20,857 bases of DNA from Parachlorella kessleri. Its lineage: Eukaryota > Chlorophyta > Trebouxiophyceae > Chlorellales > Chlorellaceae. The translations under genes were made by a program, and so were the position numbers. The first letter of the stretch is position 1. Each line of letters begins with the position of its first letter. Of this stretch, positions 10,134-19,923 are shown in pieces. Under the pieces are notes generated by a model. The model did no database searches. It was not told where the DNA came from and saw nothing but the letters and a program-made list of their open reading frames with translations. The stretch lies in contig BBXU01000027.1 of assembly GCA_001598975.1 (NCBI GenBank), forward strand, positions 1 through 20,857, read 5' to 3'.

Positions 10134-10746
10134 GTCTGGCCTGGGCACCGGAGATTAAGCTATGAAGTTCACGCTAGGCTGTGGTAAAGCAATGGGGGCT
10201 GAACCTGCGGGAAGTGCATGGAACATGGCCCTGGTGCTTGGGCCTTGAGGGGAGAGCGTGGGACAGAAACAGCCAAAGGGGATTACGATGGCATCCGACA
10301 GTGTCAACTGCTAAGCTTCAGGAGGCACCTTCGGGTGGCGCTTGAGCATTCGTGCAGTTTGCTCAGTGTTACGGGTGCCCACCAAGCTGCATGCCTCCAC
10401 TGCAGGTCGAGTCAAGCTCAAGGGTGAGGGCGCCCCCAACACCGAAAGTGCGCGGCCAGGCAGCCCACGACGGCTCAGGTCTCAGGCTCGCAAGGGGCAG
10501 CCTGGTGGAATGTGTGTGCAACTGCACCGCAGAGTCACACGGAGTGCAGCAACAAATGGTTGCAGTTGATGCCGTCCGGCTTTCATTTCAAAGTGGGGGT
10601 GTTCTTACGTTAATTAACTAGCGTTTTAAACCACAACCTACTCCTAGCAAACAGGTGTCCACTGCCTTGCCCAGAAAAACTGTAGCACTGCTATGACCGT
10701 ACATCACTCAAGCGGGTAAGACTGCTGGACACAACTCCTGCATGCA
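10134..10746. other. Convergent intergenic region without a recognisable gene
   Basis: This 613-bp stretch lies between the 3' ends of the F-box-glycosylase gene and the coiled-coil gene. Short open frames exist, but none shows family motifs, a coding pattern or sensible splice sites. It presumably holds both 3' UTRs. No repeat or poly(A) signal stood out. Confidence 0.5.
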
Positions 10747-11606
10747 TCAAATCCAGATGCCGCCCTGCGGTGGCGGCCCTCCTGGCAGCAAGTGCTCCCC
10801 TTGTTGGGCTGTACCTCCCGCTCGCAGAGGCTCAGCTGCCTCTTCCATCTCAGCATCCTGCTGCTGCTGCTGCTGCTGCTGCCCCGCCGCAGCCTCTTCC
10901 ATCACCGCATCTCCGCCACTGCCCTCAGGCTGCTCGCTAGTCTCCTGCTGCCGCTGTTCTGGCTGCTGCGCCTGCTGTCCTTCTTGCTGTGGCTGACCAG
11001 CCGAGCCGCTGGCTAGCAGCGCTTCCCCATCGTGGAGAACTTGTAACCCTCTCTTCAGCTCTGCCAGCTCCTTGTCCAGCCTCTCAATCCGAGCCTTGTA
11101 CTTGGCAATCACCACGATATTTTCCTGCGGAAGCGGGCAAGCTCAGAAGCTTAGTCCACATGAGCATCCACCTCTCCTCTCCGCCACGTACTACTGCCTT
11201 CCGCCACCACTCACAAACTATGGCGGAAGTTCGTACAGCTCCACTCCCTCTTCGCACTACCTGCCACCCTTGCTAATAAAGCTTGTGTGAGTACTAGCCA
11301 GTGATGACCAGGTAGTCAACTGGCTGGGAAGCTGCTGCTCTCACCAGCAGGGCGGGTTTGGCTTGGCACTTGCTGACATACGTTCTACGTGTTGCTACAC
11401 AAACTCAGTCTGTGGCTCACCTCGATGGCTTCCTTGAAGTCCTTGTCAGGTCCCGTCTCCGCAATGGCTGACTTCAGCTCCATGTTGGACTGCTGCAAGT
11501 GATCTACAGCGTTCTGCAGCCGACTGCGCTCCTGTTCCAGTAGTCCAACGAAGGCATCGGCTGACTCTGCGTGACCGTGTTCTGCGCTCTGTGCAGAAGA
11601 GTCCAT
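10747..11606 (-). CDS. Small coiled-coil protein with acidic, glutamine-rich tail (function unknown)
   Basis: Exons, minus strand: 11606-11421 and 11124-10747, phase 0, 187 residues. Residues about 15-90 are predicted coiled coil by heptad appearance (FVGLLEQERSRLQNAVDHLQ, then ENIVVIAKYKARIERLDKEL across and after the splice). The second half is low complexity: Gln/Glu/Ala rich, with eight consecutive glutamines encoded by a pure CAG run, then a Gly/Pro end. The ATG at 11606 is the first ATG in its frame and sits in a good context (ACCATGG). The intron (11420-11125) contains a partial copy of the local dispersed repeat. I do not recognise the family; the conserved-looking part is the coiled coil. 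It may be a subunit of a larger complex, but nothing in the sequence says which. Confidence 0.72.
10858..10881 (-). repeat. CAG trinucleotide microsatellite (8 units), polyglutamine-coding
   Basis: The plus strand reads (CTG)8, so the minus-strand gene has an uninterrupted (CAG)8 run coding eight glutamines in the tail of the coiled-coil protein. Pure runs of this kind are prone to length change. Confidence 0.9.
11232..11280 (-). repeat. Dispersed repeat, partial copy C (inside intron)
   Basis: The minus strand reads TTTATTAGCAAGGGTGGCAG and continues with GTAGTGCGAAGAGGGAGT, matching the start of copy A at 11790-11830 with few changes. It lies in the single intron of the coiled-coil gene, in opposite orientation to copies A and B. 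Confidence 0.65.
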
Positions 11607-11800
11607 GGTAAAGTGATGCAAGTTCAAGGGCAACAGGCGCTCTTCAGGGTCGTAAAGCGTGGCACGGACAAAAAAGTTGCAACAAGGAAAGGGTTCTAGG
11701 AGTTGTTTTCTGCACAACCGAATTACGACTGTTGACTCATGCGGGAAAGGGGGGGGATCTGGCCACTCGTAACTTTCATTAATAGAACAGAAATTAGCAT

Positions 11801-11933
11801 GGGTGGCAGGTAGTGCGAACAGGGAGTGAGTTGAGCTGGACTGACAGGGCTGGATGCAGAATGTGCCGGAGTCTTGCCTGAGTGCTGATCCAGTAGTTCT
11901 CTCCCCGAGAAAAGCTTAGGCCACTGGGAGAGG
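11801..11933 (+). repeat. Dispersed repeat, copy A
   Basis: A 133-bp unit running from GGGTGGCAGGTAGTGCGAAC to GGCCACTGGGAGAGG. Copy B, 421 bp downstream in the same orientation, is also 133 bp and matches at roughly four of five positions by eye, including GAGTCTTGCCTGAGT and TTCTCTCCCC. Read on the minus strand the element ends in CTACCTGCCACCC followed by AT-rich sequence, as a short retroelement 3' end might. No tRNA-like promoter boxes were found. Confidence 0.75.
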
Positions 11934-12221
11934 TTTGAGATTGAAAGCTTGGCATGCAAACCATGCATACAACCCAGTCCAAGCAGCGCTGGGAATCAGT
12001 GGCAAGACCTTTCCTGACTCTGTCCTTTCAGGGGTTTGCGGCCTTCAAGGCTTGGTTATCGGTCAGTTGCAATGGCGGACTCTCACAACCCCAGGTGGGG
12101 ACTGCTTGCAGTCGTGCCTTTGATGACTGCTCCACTTTGTAATAGCTTTGCATGGAGTAAGCTGTACTGGAACACCAGACAAGGAGTCCGTTGGGCTTAA
12201 CAAAGGAGCATGATTTATTGA

Positions 12222-12354
12222 GGGTGGCAGGGAATGCGAGCAGGGAGGAGGTACTGGGATACTGGGCGGACAGGGTTGAATGCAGAATGAGCCTGAGTCT
12301 TGCCTGAGTTCTGAGCCAGTAATTCTCTCCCCAAGATAAGGCCACTGGAAGAGG
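12222..12354 (+). repeat. Dispersed repeat, copy B
   Basis: The second 133-bp unit, from GGGTGGCAGGGAATGCGAGC to GGCCACTGGAAGAGG, with small compensating indels against copy A. On the minus strand its end reads CCCTGCCACCCTCAATAAA, placing an AATAAA right after the conserved block, as in copy C (CTAATAAA). Confidence 0.75.
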
Positions 12355-12739
12355 ACATGCAGCTCAACTGAAGCAGGGGCAGTAGAGAACAGTGTTAGGC
12401 CTGATTTGTATGAGATAACAGACAGCTGAACTTCACAATTTCGTTCCTGCCTAATGTAGTGAAGGACCAGCATGCATACTAAGTGCCTTAGACACAGCCA
12501 GCAGACCAGCCCATTGCATGCGCCACCTCCTTTCACAAAGGTAGCTTTTGCAGAGCCTTCCTTCTAGCCAACACATGCAAAGCAAGTGCCAATGACCGTC
12601 ATTGTGCACCCCAGCAAAATGCCCCACGACAAATACTAGCGTGCAACTGTAGACAATGCAGCTGCAGGGACGTCATAGCACAAGCAGTGCTCACCCTCCG
12701 CACAGTCCAGCAAGTACAGCTTACTGACAATTCGTACCT

Positions 12740-12770
12740 ATCACTCTCTGTTCACTACCTGCCAGCATCA
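12740..12770 (-). repeat. Dispersed repeat, short partial copy D
   Basis: The minus strand reads GCTGGCAGGTAGTG then AACAGAGAGTGA, resembling the first 30 bases of copy A with a 2-base deletion. It also shares GTACGAA past this block with copy C. This is the weakest of the four copies. Confidence 0.4.
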
Positions 12771-12892
12771 CCCAGTTCAGACCCAATAGCTCAGCGATGC
12801 GCTCTAACTGTGCATGGGACAAATCACATCCTGCAACTCAAGCATGTCTATGCTACTGCTCAATGTCGGCCCCCACCGTGGTGTAAACACCA

Positions 12893-15800
12893 TCAAACAG
12901 CCACAGGCTCCCTTTCCTTCAGGCCTGCCTCTGCCAAGATTGATGCCGAGTCCCTAGCTAGGTGGCAGAAGTAGCCCTGCACAAGGATAGCTTGGAGGCT
13001 AGTTACCGCGATGGCAGGCACAATGCAAGCTGAGCCGGTAAGAGCAGGGCAAACACCTCTGTTTAGATGCCCACAACAAGTTAACAAGTGCCTCATAACA
13101 AACAAGTCGCTGTCCTGCATCAAGCCAAGGGCATCCCAGCTCCTTCCGGCTCATGCCTGCACCGCCCAGTGTCGGATAGCAGGCCAACCTCCAGGTCAGC
13201 TCAGACCGCCCTCAAGCGCGCAACCATGCTGCCAAGTCGCAGCCATGACTCATAAGTCCCATAAGGCAAGGTGGCCGGCATGCACTGACTGATGCAAGGC
13301 TTGCCAGTGTTGCTGTCCGCTCGAACGCACCACGTTCTCCTCGGGTGTGCCCTCGATGACGCCATGGCCCACGTTCAAGATGTGCTGCCGCGGCCCCGCC
13401 TCCACTAAGCACTTGGTCACTGCCTGCCTAATGGCCTCTTGCGGCCCAAAGAGCACCATGGGGTCCACGTTGCCCTGCGCTCAAAAAAATGGCAACCCAC
13501 CCAGTTTCAATTGCAGCAGGGCACGCAGTCATGAGAAACCCCTCCCCATACAAACCCGCCCGCACATGTAGTCTGCCACACTGCAAGCTCTTTTTGCCGT
13601 GCCCGCTGGTGAGCACCCACGCCAGGTTGGAAGCACAGATGAGCGCTGCCATGTCAAGGCTGCACCTGCTACCCCAGAGCTCGCAGGATCCCTGCAGCCC
13701 AAGGCCATTTCTCCATTGTCCACTTCCAACGTCTACTGCCACGGGATTACCAAACAGGCAACCACTACACGTGTCCAGACACAACAGGGTCCCCAGCCCC
13801 GCAGCAAGTAAGACCACTGCACTTGCAGGGCCGCCTCACCTGCAGTGTTCGGCTGCCCAGCGCCTGCCGCGCTTCCTGCATGGTGCAGGCCCAGTCCAGC
13901 CCTAGCACATCCGCGCTGCTGTCGCGCATGACCCCCAGCTTGCCGGTGCCGCCGTTGGCATGGAAGATGAGGGGTACATGGGGGTACCGCGCACGTACCG
14001 CCGCAATGATCCGCTCCGAGTATGGCAGGCTGAACTCCGCAAACTGGTCAGGGGACAGGTGGTGGGCCCAGGAGTCAAACAGCTGGACCACCTGCACAAG
14101 CAGCAGGCAGGTGGCGGACTGGTTTAGGCGGCGATGCCCATGCCAGCCATCGCGGCTTGGTAAACTATCCTGACAGGCTCCGCACACCCTCCCTTTGCTG
14201 CACATCTATACAAGCATGCTACCCAGGGCGTCCAATTCCAAGCACACCTCCCTCAGCGGCAGGACAGACACACTCGAGCCCTGACCAGCCTAAGCAGCCC
14301 CCCAGCACCGACGCACTTGCAGCCGCCATCCTCTGCAAAACCGCAGCGTTCACTGTTTAAGAGGACTTCCTGCAGGCCCACCTGGGCGCCAGCCTCAATC
14401 TGGTAGCCCACATAGCCAATCATGGCCTGCGTAATGTGCTCCAGCAGCGCGTGCAGGACCTCGGGGTTGCGCAGCATGAGCGACTTGGTGACGCGGCAGT
14501 TCTTCTCCGCCTTGCCCTCGATAGAGTAGGCGGCCAGCGTCCAAGGCGTGCCTGCACAAACGAGCTTGGCGGCCCACTGGAGTCCATGCACAACGTCACT
14601 TGCGAGTCATTGTGCCCCAGTGTGCCGGAACTTTACTAAAGTTGCAGCCTTAAGAGGCTCAGCAGCTTCGTAGCTCACGGTATGTTAGCAGCCCCAGCCA
14701 GTGCTCTTGCAGACTTGCCTGTAGCTGAGGTTGCCTGCTTACTGAACCCGATAGCAGAGCTATGCATTCCACCAGCTGACAGAGCTGCAGCAGGAGGGAG
14801 TATAGCTCTAAAAAGTGTGTAGGCAAGGATCTGCCTACCAATGAAGCCCAGCAGAGTAGCGGAGTTCCCAATCTCGGAGCGCAGTGCGCGCAGCGTCCCT
14901 CCCACAAAGCCCAGCTTGGCCTCGGGTTCGTCCAAGGGCAGCAGCTCGCGCACATGCTCCATGCTGCAGTCACCAATGGCAGGGTGACGGGTCATGTCAG
15001 AGTAATGTACCAATGCACAAAAATGCGCGGTAGGCCAAATGTGGTGTTGGGCTAAGCCAGCCTTCCACTGCACCTCTCTGCAATCTCACACGACTCGCGT
15101 ACAAGCAGGTGATGCGGGGCTTCTCCCTGGGCCAACTGTGACAGCTTGGGAAAATGCTCCAGGGGTTCAAGAGGGCCTGGACATGGCACTGCCTGAAGCT
15201 CTAAAGTCGCAGCCTCGCCGCTTTGGCCAGCGGAAGACAGGTTTTACACACAAAACATCCATAGCTCAGCGTACCCGCCCTCAAAGTAGCTGCTCACCTG
15301 CGGATTGGCTGCTCAATCCTGGGCCCCTTGCCCTTGACGACATCAAACTCAATGCCCAGCGCTGGCAGCGGTGTGAGAATGTCGCTGAACATGATCACAC
15401 CATCCGTCTTGAAGGCGCGCCACGGCTGCAGCGACAGCTCAATAGCTATCTCCGCTGTTTCCGACCGCTGGCGGAAGGGGATGACGTCAGAATACCTGCG
15501 GCTCCCACAAGAGGCACCCTGACTGCCTGGTGTACCCTCCGCAGCACAGCACCGCACCCACTGTATCCTGCCGCCATCACCACTGCTCCCCAACGCCTCC
15601 ACACCTGGTCCCACTCTCCTTTGACAAGCACCTAACTGTACATGTTGCAACGCTCAGCATTCTGTCCAGCAGTGCAGGCTATGCTCAGCATTTTGTAGTG
15701 CTTACTCACTTCCTGAAGTCCGCCATATACCGACCAGCCTGCCGCATAAGCCACACGGGCGTCCTCTCTGCCTCTGCAAGGTCATACGCTAGCCTACCTC

Positions 15801-16022
15801 AGAAACACTTGAGCAAGATAAAGAGGGCAAGGGTAGCAGGACTTGCACCAGGCCAGCTTTCTAGCCAAACCTCTTACCTTCCCCACGGGCAACTCGCAGT
15901 AGTAGGGGGTCCTGCTGCTGGCACACAGGTGCCTGGGAAGCTGCTGCACGTCTCTGTTGCCTAGGGGCGTGCTGCGTGAAGGCGCCAGCGTAGCCCCTGT
16001 TTAAGAGCTGTTGGCCCTGCAT
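12893..16022 (-). CDS. UROD: Uroporphyrinogen decarboxylase, plastid
   Basis: Exons, minus strand: 16022-15878, 15773-15710, 15495-15298, 14963-14839, 14551-14382, 14091-13840, 13474-13331, 12976-12893 (393 residues, full length). The enzyme removes four acetate carboxyls from uroporphyrinogen III to give coproporphyrinogen III, cofactor-free, on the heme and chlorophyll route. Residues about 1-36 are basic and Gln/Ala-rich, like an algal transit peptide. Family motifs: [31 protein letters not shown] (R59, R63), [13 protein letters not shown] (D108), [16 protein letters not shown] (Y186), [10 protein letters not shown] (S241) and [15 protein letters not shown] (H355); these residues match the known active-site positions. 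ATG 16022 follows an in-frame TAG 21 nt upstream. All seven donors are GT. GFIGTPWT has Thr where Ala is usual. It is head to head with the unknown plastid-protein gene. The identification is certain; which paralogue cannot be told. Confidence 0.97.
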
Positions 16023-16295
16023 GACGGGCCACCAGTGTAGCTACTATGGAAGTTCAGTCGGCAAGGATGCTGCAAATGCACTGGGAGCTGCAGGAGGGAG
16101 AGTCGAGATATAGTGAAAACGAGAACTGCAAACTAGGGTGGGTACTAGGAGGTTTGCCTTTGCTCGACATTTCTCCCCTTATCCACCTCAGCGCGGGAGG
16201 AGCAATCCGAACAAGTTGGGGGAGCAAGACTGAGATTGTAAAAGCAATTGGAAGAGCAACACTACGTACTGATATACTGAAATAAGCCAGCTGCA
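16023..16295. promoter_or_regulatory. Divergent intergenic region (UROD / plastid protein)
   Basis: This 273-bp gap between two head-to-head start codons must hold both promoters. It lacks the CACGTGACA element found in the other two divergent gaps. GTCGAG (16099-16104) and CTCGAC (16162-16167) form a short inverted pair, and CAATTGG near 16244 reads as an inverted CCAAT on the minus strand; both are weak. No TATA box was seen. Confidence 0.45.
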
Positions 16296-17710
16296 ATGAT
16301 GCATGCCAGCGGAGTGAGGGGACAAGTGTTGGCCCAGCCTGCGAGGCCCCACCGCTTCATTATGCCTCATGTGTCCCAAGCTCTTCAGATAGCCGTTGTG
16401 AGGAGCATGCGTCGGACTCCTGGCAGGGTGCACCACCACCGGGCATCATCCAGGCTGCAGCCAGTGCAGGCTGTTTACGGTTCCCAGTGGAACACCCCAG
16501 GCGACGCTTACGTCACAGTTGTGAGTAGCTACTAGAAATACGCATAAAATCAGCCAGAAACCCAGCTGGATGCTGTCCTTCAGGAAGCTAGCAGCTGGAG
16601 CTGGTTTCTTGTATACGCAGGGCCTCGCCCACTGCTTTGAGAAGGGAGATGATGGCAAGCTCACAGACCGGTTTGTGATTGAGCCTATCACTGCTAACAG
16701 CCTGGAGTGCATGGCCAACGGTGAGCACCACTGGCATCTGCGTTGAGGAATGCCCTGATTTCTAGCCCCTGCATGCTGTCTTGTACATCTTCCTTATAGG
16801 AGTTTGTGGTATTAATAGTGTAGGGAGCTAGCCCACATAGAGGCACACCCAATGCGCCGTATCCCGACCGACCGTCAGAACCCACTCACTGCTGGCCCAT
16901 GGGATGCCCGTTGCTGCCTCCCCGCAGGCGCTAAAACCTGCTTCAAGCATGTGTACAGCCTCACGCTAGAGGAAGCCGCGGCACGCAACAAGGGAGCCTT
17001 CCCTCCTGAGTTTGCTGATGGCGTGTTCTGCGAGAACTATGATTTGCGTGTGGACTCCTGTGCCCGCACCTGGATGCGGCCGCACCCAATGGAGAACCTG
17101 CTGTGAGTGCTGTATACTCCCGTCCCGCTTTCATGGCAGAGGTACTTGATCCAAAGGATCTGCTTTGCCCAACCAGCTGGTTCCTAGCATGCAGGCTCAC
17201 TCCTGGATCCCCCATGCCTTTCCTCTGTCGCATTGTCAGTGGAGCTGCGGCGTCTCTCCCGCGGGTAATCACTGGGAGGTGCCAGTGTTTCAGCACACCC
17301 ATGTCTTTCTTGCCTGCAGGGATCTGGTCCCGCTGGGCCAGCTCAAGTCCAACTTTAACTACAACCTCGATGACAAGCGAGTCCTCAACTTCGAAAATGT
17401 CGTTAATGATGATGATAACATCAAGCAGGTGAGTATCAAGTCTGTATGGTCTACGTGCCGACCTGCGTGCCATGCACGCACATCATCAGTTGCTCCTCTG
17501 CTGGGCATGTCTGCGGGGAGGTGGGGGTAGGATAGGGATGTGCACCCCAAGGGCTCAATGTGGGTGTGAGCTCGGCTGGCTTGGCTGGCTGTGCAGGACC
17601 TGAGTATCGATGTGTACGGGCGCAAGGAGAAGGAGGAAGAGGCCCAGGCTGCAGCAGCACCAGCAAAACAAGAGGAGGAAGATGAAATGGACTCCCTGCT
17701 TGCAATGTAA
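16296..17710 (+). CDS. Unrecognised, probably plastid-targeted protein with acidic C-terminus
   Basis: Exons: 16296-16520, 16621-16720, 16928-17102, 17320-17428, 17597-17710; 240 residues, all donors GTGAG. The first ATG follows an in-frame TGA 18 nt upstream; later ATGs at 16299 and 16362 are alternatives. Residues 1-65 are rich in Arg, His, Ser and Gln with no acidic residue, as in chloroplast transit peptides. The core (about 66-205) begins GDAYVTVGLAHCFEKGDDGK and contains VIEPITANSLECMANGAKT, FADGVFCENYDLRVDSCART and LGQLKSNFNYNLDDKRVLNF; it has five cysteines and looks constrained. The last 30 residues are Glu/Lys/Ala rich and end EMDSLLAM, suggesting a disordered tail or binding motif. 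I do not recognise the family and assign no reaction. Divergence from UROD hints at a plastid role, but that is inference. Confidence 0.8.
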
Positions 17711-18429
17711 TGTATGTGGCGCAAAGGAGCAACTTTTCTGTTTCAACTCGGAAGTGTTTTCCCAAGAAGCTCGCCGCAGTCGAGGAGCAGCTAGAACAAG
17801 GAATGCACGACTTAAGTGATGTCAATGTGAACTTGCGACCAATGCATGCTTCCTAGTGACTTCCCTCGGGTAAAAGAGCTCTGTAGACTGTATAGTGACG
17901 GTGCGCATGGGATTTTGGCTGGCGGCTTTGCGGAGTGAGCTGTATTCAGGGACATGCTTATATTTTTCCGCCTTTCCCTGCAGCAGCCTGTCTTTTATAA
18001 TTGCTAGTTTTGTCTACGCTTCTGTTGAGGGCTGGTATTGATTGAGGGGGGGCGGAGGGTGCAACTGGCTCTCTCAGGCTTGCTTCATAATGGCCGACTT
18101 GCCGTAACCTTGACAGCAACGATATGTGTCTTGTAGTTCTTCTGGCACCTGGCAAGCCTTCCCTAGGCAATAGCAAGCCCAGCCCAACCTCAGTCACCCC
18201 AGGACGGCCGCAGTCGGCCATTGTCAGGCAGACAAAAGCTTGCTGACCGGTGTGCAATGGTTCAGCTGCGCGCCTGCGCGCCTTAGTAACGCCTTACTCT
18301 TCTGGCCAACCTGGGAAGGAGAGGGAAGGCTTCCACAGAGGTCCGCACTGCTTGGATTTATGCTTTTAATACCCGTCGCTCCCTTGCCCCTGTATTGCCT
18401 GTCTTCGCGGACTGCAACCCACTGTCACG
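17711..18429. other. Intergenic region (plastid protein to CFAP73)
   Basis: This 719-bp stretch between tandem plus-strand genes should hold the upstream 3' UTR and the CFAP73 promoter. It carries an inverted repeat: AATGGCCGAC (18089-18098) and GTCGGCCATT (18213-18222), with similarity extending a few bases inward. Open frames here show no family features. A TAA in frame with the CFAP73 start lies at 18367. Confidence 0.5.
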
Positions 18430-19923
18430 ATGGACGCTCCAGCGGCTCGCACCCTCAGGTCTGGCCAGCTTCTATGCCAGCCGTGGTCCAGCAGTCTCAC
18501 TGTCTGAAGCGCGATGCTGGAGTAGTATCGCTCGTGAGACCCAACAAGTAATACTAACTGTACCGTGTGCCCAGGGCTCCCACACAACTGGTCTTGGAGA
18601 ATGTGACACCAGCTACCAGGCTGCTGGAGAAACGGAGGCAAATGTTTGAGGTGCAAGAGGCCTTGGAGCATCAGAAACAAGACTACGCCAGAAAGGTGTG
18701 GTTGGTGCAGCGACAACTGTGCTTGCCCTCCTGCCGGTCACCTACACAGGCTGCAGCTGGTGCTACAGGGCGTCGTCATATGCCAGCCTCCTGTTGGCTG
18801 ACGAGCCACTGCCTGTCACCATGCAGGAGGAGATTCTCCGGCGGCGCGAAGATGAGCTAAAGAAGAGGGACCTGGAGCTGCAGGAGTCTCTGCTCAAGTT
18901 CACCAAATTCCTCCAGGAGAATGATGCCAAGCGAGCAAAGGCCAACAAGCGTGCACAGGATGAGATCAGGCTACGAGAAGAAAAAGAGCGGGAGATAGCT
19001 GAGCTGGAGGCAGAGCGTGAGCAGCTCAGCCAGGAGCGGGAGGTGGTGATGGAACAGCTGCAGCGCATGATCAAGTGAGTGGTTGAACCCTGGGCAGCCC
19101 TGAGCCAAAGGGGTGACCCAGCATCGTCGGCTTGACGGCAGAAGCGTGCATATAGAAGTTTCGCAAGCTCTTGTATGGCACCCACCCTCCCTAGGTCTGT
19201 GCCTACCCACCTTCAGGTACCAGCAGTTTCTGCAAAGTGTCGTGGAGTCGGGCGACAGCTTCCACGAGATTGAGGATATCTTGACCCGCTACTCAACGCT
19301 GGAAGTGGCTAACAAGGACCTCCGGGAGCAGCAAGCAAAGTGCACACAGCAGGCAGAGGAGCTCAGGTGATTCTATGTGTAGGAGGGGTATGGAAGGATT
19401 ATTAGAAAAACCCATAACACCTTGCTAGTGCTTGCCCAATTCGCACCGGTTTTACTCCTGTGCCTTGGCCTGGCATGCTTGCAGGGCAGAAACTGCAGAT
19501 TATATTAAGACGCATTCCAACAAGGCGCTGGAGCTCAACAACCGCTTGTCCAACCTGAAAAAGGATTTGCAGCTGCTCGAGCAGCAAGCAGCAGTCCTCG
19601 AGGCGCAGCAGGACTACAGCTTACAAGTCGCAGCTCAAAAGACATTAGAGTATGGCCAGGCAGGTTCTTTGCCGTGGAGGAGATCAGCGCCCGCATGGCC
19701 AGGTTTGAAGCGAGCCCTGCGCCAAGCCTTCCTGCTCTGCCTGCAGATATGCATGTCCACCAACAACCTATACCAACGCTGTCTCCTCAAATCCAAGGTG
19801 GCGCACGCCATGGACGAGCACAACCTGATCGTGCAGCTGGAGGCTGTGGGGAATTTTGTGTCAGATCTGCGAGAGGCTCTCAGACGACATGCACAGCAGC
19901 AGGCAGATGTGGGCTGCCACTGA
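18430..19923 (+). CDS. CFAP73: Axonemal coiled-coil protein of the CFAP73 (MIA2) / CCDC42 family
   Basis: Exons: 18430-18458, 18575-18695, 18827-19074, 19217-19366, 19485-19659, 19747-19923; 299 residues, close to the family's usual 300-320. In Chlamydomonas, FAP73/MIA2 pairs with FAP100/MIA1 in a complex on the 96-nm axonemal repeat near the I1 inner arm dynein, and tunes flagellar beating. Family signatures: TPATRLLEKRRQMFEVQEAL, then ESLLKFTKFLQENDAKRAKA, a long charged coiled coil (about residues 20-190), AAQKTLEYGQ and NNLYQRC. ATG 18430 is the only ATG after an in-frame TAA at 18367. The exon 1 donor (GTCTGG) is weak. Intron 5 (19660-19746, 87 nt) has a GC donor and is stop-free in frame; retention would add 29 proline-rich residues. 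Its removal joins YGQ to ICMSTNNLYQ, as the family expects. CCDC42 is the alternative name in the same family. Confidence 0.9.

Larger units (their letters stand above)
11607..12892. other. Repeat-bearing intergenic region (coiled-coil gene to UROD)
   Basis: This 1.29-kb stretch lies between the start of the coiled-coil gene and the stop of UROD. It holds copies A, B and D of one dispersed repeat and no open frame with family features. The coiled-coil promoter should lie just above 11606. It also includes the UROD 3' UTR near 12893. Confidence 0.6.

Noticed and set aside
10218..10621. Short plus-strand open frames in the convergent gap
   Set aside because: No motif, no good start context and no agreement between frames; noncoding is simpler.
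13765..14205. Extended minus-strand frame beyond UROD exon 6
   Set aside because: Only 13840-14091 encodes UROD; the extensions are intron sequence ending at good splice sites.
15039..15635. 198-codon plus-strand open frame
   Set aside because: It is the antisense shadow of UROD exon 3 and flanking introns.
17706..17710. TGTAA (the algal poly(A) signal) at the plastid-protein stop
   Set aside because: It overlaps the stop codon itself; a functional signal would be expected further downstream.
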